The notes beneath the pieces were generated by a model. That model searched no databases. It was not told the DNA's origin and saw only the letters and a program-made list of their open reading frames with translations. From assembly GCF_905220565.1 (NCBI RefSeq), contig NC_059416.1:6944001-7008000 (forward strand): DNA of 64,000 nt. Reading direction: 5' to 3'. The position numbers were made by a program, and so were the translations under genes. The stretch is from Melitaea cinxia (Eukaryota > Arthropoda > Insecta > Lepidoptera > Nymphalidae). Positions 34,787 to 46,574 of this stretch are shown here, piece by piece (position 1 is the stretch's first letter; each line of letters opens with the position of its first letter).

Positions 34787-36249
34787 ATTTAGTGATAACT
34801 ACTGTTAAATGTAATACCTGCCCAGTGCATGGTTGTCTCACTTTTTGATATAAAAAATTTGTATGTAAAACTTAAAAAATATATAAACAATCGATATACA
34901 TAGGTTATTTTTAAAATAATTTTTTGCACATTTTAACTCGAATCAATGAAAAATTATTAAACATAGCAATGGTACGAAAAAAATATACGAGTACATAGCA
35001 GTACTAGAAATTTGTATTTTAACCCTAAGCTTAACAAATTATTTTATTAATTGATTTTTGGTTATTTTACATTTTTTTTTCTATATTAAACCTCTTTTCG
35101 TTTATAAATATGTACCTATCTACATTTGTATTGGCTTTCCCTAGCCTTTATCGTAATGTTATTAACGAAAACTATCAAAAACCAATTTGAATATATCACA
35201 AGTAAGGTTTTCTGTCACGTCTTATCGTGGTATCGCATCAACATCACCTTGTACTTACGTTTTTGAGCTTCATTTACATTTTTATCACTTCGATCGAGAT
35301 TTTATCTAAATTAAATAGTTCTACTCTTTTGTTTGTGTATGTATGTTTGTGCATTGACCTCCAATCTTAGAAATATGATGAATTTTATTTATTGTCTATT
35401 TTATACTGATAAAAAAAGTGTTGAAAGTGTTGAAATATTTTCTTTCTCTTTGCAGAAAACAGGTTTTTTGTCAATTTATTTTCATAGCATTAAGATCCGT
35501 ACTTTATTTAACAAGTATCTAACCACTCCAAAATATTTATTTTAAAACTTTTAATATTCTAAATTGCCTGTAGGATAAACGTAATGCATGATTTTAACCA
35601 TAGGTGTGGGCAATATAGAGCCCGTGGATGATAATTTAATTAAAAAAAAATTGATATTTTACTAATTCTCTATATAAACGAATATTAATCACTGATATGT
35701 GTGTAGGCGTTTAACTGTCGAACGACCGTAACAAACTAGACATAGAGTTTTGAGAACTCGTGTCCGATATTATCAAGACAAAGTTATCAAAACGAAATTT
35801 AAAAAATATATTTACTCAACTAATTAGCAACAGTAGCAATATTGTACTAAATACACAATTATGATAAAGATAAAATTAATCTGCTGATAGAAATTAAAGG
35901 TATTAAGTGGATTTATAGCTATACGTGCAGTCAATCATCTTTACCAACATAAGAAAAATCAACAACTTTTTTTAGAACATATACATAACATAGTTTATGC
36001 TTACTTATTCGTAGGGTAGCAGCTATATAGGAAAATGGTTATAAACAATCTTTATCCACATTATATTTATCATGAAGTAAAATAAATTATATTGCAGCAT
36101 GATAAGATCAAAAAGTCCTAAAAATATCAGTCTGCTGATTAAAATCAGCAACCAATAATGTTTAAATAAAACCAATGATGTTTAAAAGTTGACAACTCTC
36201 CTGTATGTCACGACGGCCATGTTGATTTCCTGTTCATGATAATTTATTT

Positions 36250-36567
36250 TAAAATATAAATAAAATTGGAATGTCTGTTTGAAATATTAAAATAACGGCT
36301 TTTTACTAAATGCATATGGATGTATGCACGGTACATATACCAAAATAACATTTTTACCATTTTTGTCTGTCTGTCTGTCTGTTTGTTCCGGCTACTCTCT
36401 GAAACGGGTGGACCAATTTTGACGGGATTTTCACTGGCAGATAGCTGATATAGTAAGGATTAACTTAGGCTATTTTTATTTTAGAAATTTATTTATTTTA
36501 TAACTCTGCAAATTGAAAAAAAATATTTTTGTTACATTCCACGCTGACGAAGTTGCGGGCACAGCTA
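36250..36567 (+). mobile_element. Helitron-like element (Lep1-like), copy 6
   Basis: AAATAAATAAAATTGGAATG at the start and GTTGCGGGCACAGCTAG at the end, followed by T. Confidence 0.68.
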
Positions 36568-38679
36568 GTTTTAAAATAAGACTACAACCAGTACGAAATT
36601 AATTCATTATTTATAGTTTTATTATTCATTTGGCTATTTAGTTCCATATGGGCTCGTTATTAGTTAAGTGAAAAGTTTAAAACCATTTTAAAAATAGTCG
36701 ACAATGTTTTTTAACTAAAACAATATTTCTGTTCAATATTTTAAAATTACATATTACATGATACTTAAGCTTTTTATTTATTTAATTTTTTTTTAATTAT
36801 ATTTTGTTAACTGTTTTTGCTATTTAGGTATTGAATTTGTTTTATATTTTTGTATTTACCATTACAAATTGTACTATTATTTGGAACTGGATTCTCATAA
36901 TCTTAATATAAATGTTACACTACAACAATGACTGAAGTACGTATTTGTAGTAGAGTTTTAAATGTCATATTAGGTACGTTACATCGCGGCGGGCAGTAGC
37001 AGCCATTTTGAAAAATACGATGAAACACCTGCATTAAATTTATTTTAAGGCTGATTAGTTTACCGCTTCAGTTTTATTTGTATCGAAAGTATTATTGAAT
37101 GTAAAAAACACTTTTATTAAAATTAATATTATTTATTTTATGGCGAAACTATTGTAATTGTTTATTAACACTTCTGACTAAAAAGAGTACATTAAAATAT
37201 AATCTTACATAATAAAAAATTTGACTTTATCTTCATGTTTTTTTATTAAATTAATAAATTAAAGAAAATTTTAGCCTCTTGATTATTATAAGCGGTAAAT
37301 CATGATGCTATCGCTCTATAATTTAATGTATCTTTTAGATTAAAATATAGAATGTTTATGTATGTAACGCACTACAAAATTATCATTTAAAATATTTTAT
37401 TAATTTTGCAACTTGCAACAAGGTGCCGACCCTAGTCTATACATGCAATACATGACAGTTACAAGATAAATATTTTTGTATTACAACGAATAAGTTGGTC
37501 AAGATAATGAGACTAGGCTGATAAAAACAACTGGATAAACGACTAGCTTTCCGCCGCGGCGTCGCCCGTGTGGACCACATGATTTTGACTGTACTGTTTT
37601 CTCCCGTTAACAACAGCCATGTTACTCAATAATAACACTGCATTCTACTGATGCAAGAAATTTAAAACGGTCCAGTAGGTTTTGAGTTTAACCACAATAA
37701 ACAAACTATAAAAAATATCTTTTCTCTTTATAATCTTAGTACAGACGGACACATCAACTATACACCCGTGTTTCAGAAACTTCCTATATCCAACTAGTCT
37801 TACAAATTTAAACATGATATGTAAAAATAAATTACTTTAATTAAGGTTTTATATGCGCAAAGAAATTGTTTTTAGTGACCTGTTTGTTTGTACTGAAGTC
37901 ACCTCTTTAATATCTCTTGACAAATAGGTACACCTGTCATAGAAAAACCTTGACCTTCTGACAAAACTTTTCAACCTCGCAAATAATGTCAAATAATACA
38001 GGCGCATATTTTGTGGATTATTTATAGTATTCCATACAACATGTCATTTCTATGTGTCCGTTCAATGTGTCAGTAGCTCTGTTCGGTTTATTGACATCTT
38101 TCCTAATTCTGGATGTTCTATTAGGCATAGGCCTTCAATACTACAATAGCTACAGCTCATATTGTTTGAGTATTACTATAAGTAGTAAAGTCTTCTATAT
38201 TAAGTTTTGCCAATTAAGTGACATAACATTTAACAAGAAATTAACCTAGTTCAAGATTGTAGTAATCGTCAGCAATTTTTTAATTCAAATGCAATTAAAT
38301 CTTTAAACTCAATTTCTACTAATAAAGGTATTGGTACGAAGAATATTCGTATGTATGTTTTGTTTTAGCTGCAAGTCATTGTTAATTTTACAATTATATT
38401 TTAACAGCTTGAATCTTACTGCAACATCGGCGAAATATTGGGAATCTCGAAATAATTGGCAACGAGATCGAGAACTGAGATACGACAAGTCCGATAGTCC
38501 GAATAGTTAATAATTAAACTATTATAAAAAAGTGACCGCGATAGGTTAAGAAACATGTACTAAATTATGTTTATTTTTTTTTCGTTTACCTTTCGTTGGC
38601 CTAGCCGCTAGTGGATTTATATTCAAATATAACTTATGATTGTTTTAATGCAACTTTTTAACTTGATTTCTACTACTAA

Positions 38680-38825
38680 TAATAATAAACGGCTTCCATA
38701 ATATGGCCGTAGAAGAATGTGAATTCTGTGTGATCCCTCACACCGAAAACACATGCAACATGAAAGCACAGACGCACAGACTACGACGAATATCTGTATG
38801 GCGTACGTAAGTATTAGGTCATATG
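38680..38825 (-). repeat. tRNA-derived SINE (family F) fragment, reverse
   Basis: AATAATAATAAACGGCTTCC, then GCACAGACGCACAGACTACG and ATATCTGTATGGCGTACG. The tRNA-like head is missing. Confidence 0.55.
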
Positions 38826-38965
38826 CGTGTATAATGTATTTTAACACAAGTGCTGTAGTCAATTGCTGTGACTACTTTACGTATCTGTCGTCACTTTTAT
38901 TAATTTATAAATGATGTACATTGGCACCCAGCTAAATATGTGATAGTGGCATAATGTACATACCT

Positions 38966-39133
38966 TTTTTTTAATGCTGGAAAATACATTTACGCACTGA
39001 CCCCGTCACCCGAAGGCGACGGGAGTGTGAGGCTCCCGGCGGAAGGTGCAATGCCAGACTACTCACTAAAAACCAGCGGTACCCTCATCGTCGTTGTGGG
39101 ACGCCACGGGATCGCTAACGCACGCAACCGTGA
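38966..39133 (-). mobile_element. 5'-truncated LINE insertion with 16 bp target duplication
   Basis: CATAATGTACATACCT is found at 38950-38965 and exactly again at 39134-39149. The insert opens with a T run (reversed poly-A) and holds a GC-rich body (GTCACCCGAAGGCGACGGGA). The length of the duplication fits target-primed reverse transcription. Confidence 0.8.
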
Positions 39134-40009
39134 CATAATGTACATACCTAGCATTAAGTCGAATCTGTACTCGTAGGTTACCTACTCATAATATCGACGA
39201 CACTAATGTCATTTAAAACTCGAATGGGTTTATGTAGCATCTTACTGATATTTGGTCTTTTATATATTTTAATAAATAAATAAAATATACAAAAAAAACT
39301 TCTGCAATTTGGTAAATCATTTTACTAAATTTATTTCTTATGCAAATGTAGTAGTAGGAAATGAAATTAATTTAGAAATTCACACTAAATTGTCTCATTT
39401 AAACTAAAATTTCCATTTAATATTATTATTGTTTGTTTTAAACGGCACACGCCTACGCATATATGTAGACGTTTTCTAAGGATGTTTCGTTAAGCGCTAG
39501 TTTTCAAAGCATAGAATTTTTGCTCAATGTGTTTTATCGTCCATCAAATATCATGGATGATATTATAAAATGACATTGTATTATAATCATCTAATTAATA
39601 TGTTAACTAACGGGCGAATTCTTTGAGTTTTGAATTTTACCGCGTGAAATAAAAAACGGGATGAAAATGGTAATCATCGAAATATGTCCCAATTTCGTCA
39701 TATAAGGACTATGTATGTATGTAGGTAGGTAGAGGTAAGTATATATGCTGAAAAAGTTTTTATTTTATTTATAAGGATTAAGGATTCGATGATTCCACAT
39801 TCGAAATTGCTTAAGAATTCGTAAACTTAATTACCTATTTAAGATATAATATGAACAATAGTTTTAATTTTGTTGAGAAAGGTTTATAGGTCATAGAACG
39901 TCACGCAATATTTAAGAACGAAGCAATCACCACAAACATAAACTAATTTTAACCCTACTTAAAATAAATGTAGGTAATACACGTTTTTATTTTACATCAG
40001 TATAGTGAT

Positions 40010-40460
40010 AGACATATGTGCTGTCCGTTTCATGGTATGCGGTAACCGTAGTCCATGGATATCTACAGCACAATAATCACCACAAGCGCGCTTCCACCTC
40101 TACCATATTGTCATCACAACGCATCCCCAAGAGTTCCGTCTACCTTACCCACACAACAACACAAAACAACTTGAGAGTGTAGCGACATCTATCGAGCAGC
40201 ATACGAACTTAGGGAACTAGAGAAAACTGACGTATTCTACATCGCGCTATCAAAGTTATCAAAGTGATTGAGTATATATACAAGAACCCGACAATAACCG
40301 TTGGGGCAGTAGCCCCCCAGACACAACACCCATCTGGTCAGAGGATCCTCCCTTTCCAGTGGTGGATGAGGAACTTAACACCCTGTTCCTCGCGCCACGA
40401 AAAGAGCAATGTTATTAGCTGTGATCTTCTGTTAGGTTGAGATAATTCCCTGACAGTTCA
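40010..40460. repeat. Family E repeat split by an LTR-like insertion
   Basis: Family E sequence runs from CGGTAACCGTAGTCCATGG to AACAACTTGAGAG and resumes at 40407 with CAATGTTATTAGCTGTGATC. The 225 bp between (40178-40402) is unrelated to family E. Confidence 0.65.
40178..40402 (+). mobile_element. Possible solo LTR inside a family E repeat
   Basis: Begins TGTAGCGACATCTATCGAGC and contains GAGTATATATACAAG, a TATA-like motif. It is flanked by AGAG at 40174-40177 and 40403-40406. The TG start, TATA and 4 bp duplication suggest a solo LTR, but the right end is not the usual CA. Confidence 0.4.
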
Positions 40461-41080
40461 AGTGTATTGAATATAGTGAAATGGACGACACTAAAATATT
40501 ACTTATCAAATGAATATCTTTAACCATTTATAACTTATTTATCATTAAAAGAATATTATTATTTATCTATACAACAAAATTGTGGTTAAAGCACGTCCAT
40601 TATAAATTGAAGTTCATAAATAAATTGATTTACCTTAGTGATTTAATATTGCATTTACAATGATTCGACTTGAGAGCCTTTGGCACAGTTTGCAGTGACC
40701 CTGCTTTTTGCTCCAGGTTTATGGGTTCGATTTCCACTCAAGTCTAAGAGAAATATGTATCTATATGTCACCTAAAACACAAACATTCAATTACCTAATT
40801 ACCTTAGGAACAGACGGCCGTACGTGTTGAAAGCGTTCAGTAATTTATTTCTATGTAATAAAATTAAATATTATCGGAAGACGTAGTTACTAGCGTTTCA
40901 TAACTAGTCTAACAACCAATCACTCAATAGTTTCATTCAAAGTGACGGTTTGTTGACATTTGTGCTTTATCTAGAGTTATTTCCTTGTTATTAATTAATA
41001 CTTTGACGAGTGAAGGAAAACCATTAGTCAATATCAGTTATAGTAATATTATAATTGTGTGTGGTCGCAAACGAAAAAAA

Positions 41081-41359
41081 AACCGACTTCAATTTCATCG
41101 ACAAGTAACACAAATTATCAAATATTACTCAAAAACTAGTTATCAGATCCCGATCAAATAATACTTACAAGATAAGTATCAGCTTTCGATTAAAACAAGA
41201 ATCATCAAAATCGCTACACCCAGTGAAAAGTTATGCGGTAATATAACGTAAGTTGACGAAAAAATAGTACGGTAAATACGCATTATTAGGTATAACTTAA
41301 AAAGCACCTGTTTGATCGCAATTCGAATTGCGAACCACCTCCTTTTTTGAAAGTCGGTT
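41081..41359 (-). mobile_element. MITE-like AACCGACTTC family, reverse copy
   Basis: AACCGACTTC at 41081 and AAGTCGGTT at 41351-41359, with the TTCATCGACAAGTAAC block inside. Confidence 0.7.
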
Positions 41360-41640
41360 AAAAATACAATCCAATTGAGAACCACTATTGTATTTGAAGT
41401 TATTTTTTTGTTTGATAATTAACACAAATATTATCTTACAGTAAAAACTGTTAGTGATATAGTTAGTTAGTTAGAAATGTTTATGTGATTGACTGAATAG
41501 CTTAGGCTTGGAACATACTATTATATTCGTGTATTTTTTACAATCTAGGTACCTTGAGAAACATAAAAGCGTTTAGGTAAAGAGACGTATGTAAAAATTG
41601 TCCTCTTCAGTAAATTTATTTTACATTTAAAAATATTTTG

Positions 41641-41713
41641 GTCTTCGGTGCGACAAAACCAGCCCTGCGGTCACCAACCCGCCTGCCCAGCGTGGTGACT
41701 ATGGGCGAAACAT
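41641..41713 (+). repeat. SINE family A, left half of a split copy
   Basis: GTCTTCGGTGCGACAAAACC through GACTATGGGCGAAACAT, broken at 41713. The expected continuation is found at 46491. Confidence 0.85.
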
Positions 41714-42070
41714 ACACTGTAAAAATTTTTTGTAAAATTATCATTTTTTTACTCAACATGAGATGGCTAAATTACTAATCAGTGTGTATGAATTCAAATT
41801 ATAACACATTTTGAGTAATTTTCCAAGACATATGAGAAAATTTGCTAAGATGCGCTTTAATTTTACAATCTTAGAGTATAAATCTTACTTGTATTGTAAT
41901 TTCACGGAACAGTTTATTAAATTTTAATAACAAACTTTGAAGATTTACCAAAATTTTTAGTAATTTGAGATACTATATTTTTTTTGTAAAATTACCAAAT
42001 ATTTTATAATTCGAATTACTGTGAAGTGTTTAGAAATTTACAAATTTTGTTATTATTTTTACAATTTGAA

Positions 42071-42440
42071 CTGTAAAATTACACAATACATTGTAAAATT
42101 ACTAAAAAATACTATTTGTCTGTTGCCATGTATAATTTTACTAAACAGGTTATCAATTTTCGATACCAAGCTCCTTAAATTTACTAACATTGTTTGTGTT
42201 TTGAATTACTAATTTTGTTGTAAATTTACAAAACAATATTGTAATTTAAACTACAATCAAAGTATTGAAAATTCAAAAAATTTTTTTGGTATTTTTACTA
42301 TTCTTATTGTAAAATTACACAATGTATTGTAAAATTACTAAAAAATACTACTTGTCTGTAGCCATGTGTAATTTTACTAAACACGCTGTCGACTTTCGTT
42401 TCCAAGCTTCGTAAATTTACAAACATTGTGCGTATTTTAA
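42071..42440. repeat. Two direct repeats, 236 bp period, left subterminal
   Basis: TGTAAAATTACACAAT begins at 42072 and again at 42308. Both continue through ACTAAAAAATACT and TGTCTGT[TA]GCCATGT to AAATTTAC[TA]AACATTGT. Confidence 0.85.
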
Positions 42441-44192
42441 TTTAATCTGTGGTCTAGTAAGATTGTGAAACAATAGTTAAATTCGAATTCTAATGAATTC
42501 ATTGGAAATTCAATAATCTTCTCATTAATTTTATTATTTTGACTGTAAAATTATACAGTGTTTTGTATAATTAACAGTATAATAGGGTAACTACTTTTTT
42601 AGATGAACCAAAATTGTTAGTATTTCGGTTTACCATAGTTTCTTGAAAGATTACAAAAAAAAATGTTTATTTACATATTATTGAAATTATTAAAAATTTA
42701 TCAATATTTTTATATCATATTTATATGTAAAATTTTGATTTGAAAATTATATATAGTAAAGTTATGATTAATAAAGCATTTTTAACTTCCCTCTAAAAAA
42801 AATTAAAAATTTTTTTAAAAATCGGGAAGTTATTGGTTTTACCCCGTTTTTCGAAAGTCGAGTTTTCATCATATCTCGACGTTTAAAGGCCCTAGAAAGC
42901 TTCCCTGACTATTTTTACGAGGGTGTCTGTATGTCTGTGTGGATGTGTGTGTGTACGCATGTAAACCTCTTATAACTTTTGAACGGCTTGACCGATCGAA
43001 ACGAGACTCGTGGCATTTGAAAGGGTTCCACTCAACTTAGACTTCCTGAAAATTTGAAGTGAATCGATTCGGTAGATTTTGAGAAATTTAAAAAAAAACC
43101 GCGAAAAAAAATTTTCGAAAATGATGTTTTTTTAGAATAACTTTTTGGCTATTGCACCGATCAATTCCATAACCTAATCAGCTCTTAAGCTCAAAAAACG
43201 ACGTCGAATGCCGTTTTGCAAATCAAAATCGGTTCATTCGTTCGTGAGATATCGAAAACCAAAAAAATCGAAAAAATTAAAAAACAAGCGTTTCTTAGAA
43301 TAACTTAGTGACTTTACGTCTCATCGGTTTCGCTCTCATTGTAACATTTTTACGCCTCAAAAAACTGCGTCGATTGCCGTCTTGAACATCGAAATCAAAC
43401 CACGCGTTTTGCAGTTATGGCATTTCAAAAATTCGTCAAAAAAAACGTTTTTTCAAGATAACTTTGAAATTTTGAGACTTATCGATTTTGTTCTCTTCAC
43501 AACATTTTTAGTACTCGAGAAACTGCGTCGAATAGCATTCAGAAAGTTAAAATCGGTCAATTGATGCGTAAGATATCGTTGTTGCAAAAGTTCTAAAAAA
43601 AATTTTTGAGCTCGAAGAGCTCAAAAATCATTAATGTTGAAGTGTTGATGAGCTCGCAGAGCTCAACAAAGCACTCCTGAACTTACTTCGGCGCGCTTCG
43701 AGTGTAGATAGCGGGAAGTTGCAAGGATGGCCTTCAGGGTCATCCTCTTTTCGAATTTTTTTTTTAACAAGTTATAAAGTTAGAAAATGTTGGTGAATTA
43801 GCTGGTTAGAAAATGAATTATCGAATACTTAATTTTTTTCCATTCAATCTTAATATATGTATTTAATTTTTTTCTTGCAGTTAAAAGTAATGATTTTTTT
43901 TCTCAGTTAAAGTTCTAATATAAGGAGAATAATTATGTATAAACTATCATTTAAAATATTAAATATTCCCTGACGGTTTTATGGGCTAAAAGTTCTTAGT
44001 ATGCATAAAAAAAAATCATCGGTAAAATCATTTGATCTGTTATTTCTTTCTTAAACACTCACTTTTTTCATTTAACTAAAAAAATATGTAATCCATGATT
44101 TTTTTATGTTTACAAATAATTTTAATTATTTCGAATAAATAATAACTCAACATGATCGTGGAAATATTATTATTTTTTTGTACGAATTCAAG

Positions 44193-45475
44193 TCTCAAGC
44201 ATCAGTTTTATGTTACTATGTGTTTGGTATTGTTTATCCCCAAGAAATAGAAGGGACACTCGAAGCAATTCAGCGGTGAGTAATAAAAAATGTATTCTAA
44301 AAACTTTTTTATAAATTAACTTTTTTTCTTTATACATAAATTTGACAAGTTCGTTCAAAAACAATATTATATTATGACACTTCTTAATTTTTCTGTAATA
44401 TTATCACTTGTATACGGTTGTTAAGATCTAGAATTACACAAACGTTTCACAGTTTTCAAGAATATAATATTGTCAAATGATAAAGTTTATGATTTTACGT
44501 TAAACTAAATGAAAAGTTTCAAACTCAATCCTCGGTCTTCAAAAATTGATATTAGAGTTTACAATTTTGAGTAAATGAATAATATTGTTTCTCGATGAGC
44601 TTGTCAAATTAATCGACTGACTATTCTTGACTTTGACGTACTCTTTGACCCTCGCATTAAAATTTTTTCACATATTATCTTTCTTATCAGTATATTCGCT
44701 AGTTTTTTCTTAGTTATTTTTTCTTTTTTTTTGTATTATATGGCCAAAACTTGTTAATTTTTTTTCGTTCATTATTCTCTGTATCTACTCTTTTGAACTG
44801 GCCAGCCTTTTTTGCTGTATACTCTATTCCTTCCTCAGACTTAATATAATCCTTTTAATGGTTTTCCCTGTGCTGTGTTTCCATATAAATGCGTATTGTG
44901 TAATAGATTTTTGAAGACTTGTATTCTCTTTTCTAATATTCACACTCGTATATCCCATCTTAATACTCAATAATTAATACTTTATGACTTCCTCATCTTT
45001 CACAATCTCTGATCTCCTTCTGGACCGATCACTTCACCTCTCCTCAGTAAGTCGTACTTAATAAAGAATTGTGTTTGCTCTGGTAGTTTTTCCGTAACTA
45101 TTTTTTCCTCTTATTCTTTTCAGTTGTACAAATTTGCTGTACTAGATTTTGTATTTCCATGATTTTCCTAAGAAGCATCCCGTAGCCTTATACCTTAGTC
45201 CTCAGATGATCTTTCAGAAGCAGTTCAACTTCCTCTGTGATTCAAGTCTTCTTAACTTCCATTCCTTGAATAATAATTACAATTTGCACTTTTATTTCTT
45301 TTTACTTGTTAAAATTTATTTAAGATTTAATTTTGGTTACAGATTGTTCTTACAAATTTGTCCACCCAAGGGTACAAAGAGAGGTGGTAAGAGAAAAGCA
45401 ACGAAAATCCATCCTAAAGTCTTCAAACTGACTAAAGATATTGATTCCTACCTTGCTGATGAATCCGATGACTAG
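44193..45475 (+). CDS. Unrecognised transposon-borne protein, last two exons
   Basis: Exon 44193-44275 reads SQASVLCYYVFGIVYPQEI and on to EGTLEAIQ, then a donor CG|GTGAGT at 44275/44276. The acceptor TTGGTTACAG ends at 45342. Exon 45343-45475 continues in frame with LFLQICPPKGTKRGGKRKAT and finishes with an acidic DSYLADESDD and a TAG stop. An AATAAA poly-A signal follows at 45679. The split Arg codon and strong splice sites make the join credible. The 5' exons were not found between 43760 and 44192. The basic patch followed by an acidic end resembles tails of transposon-encoded nuclear proteins. No named domain is visible, and I do not assign a function. The start shown is an acceptor (TTCAAG), not a start codon. 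Confidence 0.6.
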
Positions 45476-45920
45476 TATCCATAACTTGTTACTTTTTAAT
45501 TAGATGATATAGGATAACTTTATTCTAAAATTAGTTTAGTTTATATTGTTCCATTACTATTATTTATAACTATATCGTTCAGCTTATTTTTGTCATTTTG
45601 GCGTAAATTGTTTATGATACTTTGTAAAGTATCAATATTATTTTATGCTGCTATTAGTATTACTATTTTATTTCCTCAATAAATGGTTTTATTAACGTAA
45701 ACAATATGTAATAATTTTTATTTATATTTTAATTTTAAATTAATCAATTAAGTCCTATATTTTTAACGTTTAAATTATTTAAATTAACGACTTCCAGGAT
45801 ATTAGGAAGTATCAAAAATAAAATAACAGCAACAATAATAAGTTGGTAAAATAACATCAGATGTCTCTAGTTTTAAAAATCTCAATTGAAATCAATTGTA
45901 CAGTACAATAAGAAAGCTAC

Positions 45921-46440
45921 ATAGTAAATTTACTAAACATTTTTATGATCAATTATTGATTAAAATTACAAAACTGTATAGTAAAATTACCAATCAAATT
46001 TTCTGTAACTGCTTGGCAAATTTCCAAAAATATTTTGTAATTTTATCAAACCCAATTCAAATGAATTGGTTGGTGTAGTTACGAAACTGCGTAGTAAATT
46101 TACTAAACATTTTTATGATCAATTATTGAATAAAATTACAAAACTGTATAGTAAAATTACTAATCAAATTTTCTGTAACCGCTTGGTAAATCTCCAAAAA
46201 TATTTTGCAATTTTATCAAACTCAATTCAAGTGAATTAAGTAGTATAGTTACAAAACAGCATAGTAAATTTACTAAGCATTTTCATGATACATTCTTGAG
46301 TAAAATTACAAAACTGTATGATAAAATTACTATTTAAATCTTCTGGAACTGCTTGGTAAATTTCCAAAAACATTTTGTAATTTTCTCAAATTGAGTTGAA
46401 GCATTCTGTTTAGTAAATTTACTAAATTGTTTTGCGTTAA
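45921..46440. repeat. Tandem repeat, 170 bp unit, three copies plus a partial, right subterminal
   Basis: TAGTAAATTTACTAA recurs at exactly 170-base steps (45921, 46091, 46261), then 46411. Each unit also has AAAATTACAAAACTGTAT and GCTTGG[CT]AAAT. The AGTAAATTTACT core is itself palindromic. Confidence 0.88.
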
Positions 46441-46490
46441 AACTTCCCACACATTTTTAGTAAGTTTACCAAAGAAATTTTTAACAGTGT

Positions 46491-46574
46491 CATTATAATG
46501 AGCTCACGCCATTTTTGACGCGAACTTGTGGAGGCCTATGTCCAGCAGTGGACTGCGAAAGGCTGAAGTGAGTG
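46491..46574 (+). repeat. SINE family A, right half of the split copy
   Basis: GAGCTCACGCCATTTTTGAC through GCAGTGGACTGCGAAAGGCT. Together with 41641-41713 it makes one continuous SINE 3' half. Confidence 0.85.

Larger units (their letters stand above)
41714..46490 (+). mobile_element. 4.78 kb DNA-transposon-like element of unidentified superfamily
   Basis: Inserted within a SINE family A copy. The ends ACACTGTAAAAATTTTTTG (left) and the reverse complement of CAAAGAAATTTTTAACAGTGT (right) are imperfect inverted repeats. CAT stands on both outer sides (41711-41713 and 46491-46493), a possible 3 bp target duplication. Left subterminal part: two copies of a 236 bp period unit (42071 and 42307). 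Right subterminal part: a 170 bp unit three times (45921, 46091, 46261). Middle: a block at about 42780-43760 with AAACCTCTTATAACTTTTGA, and a spliced gene end at 44193-45475. Size and structure suggest an autonomous or recently decayed element. I cannot assign a superfamily. Confidence 0.72.

Noticed and set aside
45896..46078. 60-codon open frame in the 4.8 kb element
   Set aside because: Lies in the 170 bp tandem repeat; not a gene.
45921..46440. CRISPR-like array
   Set aside because: The 170 bp periodic units are whole-unit tandem repeats without distinct spacers, inside a eukaryotic transposon.
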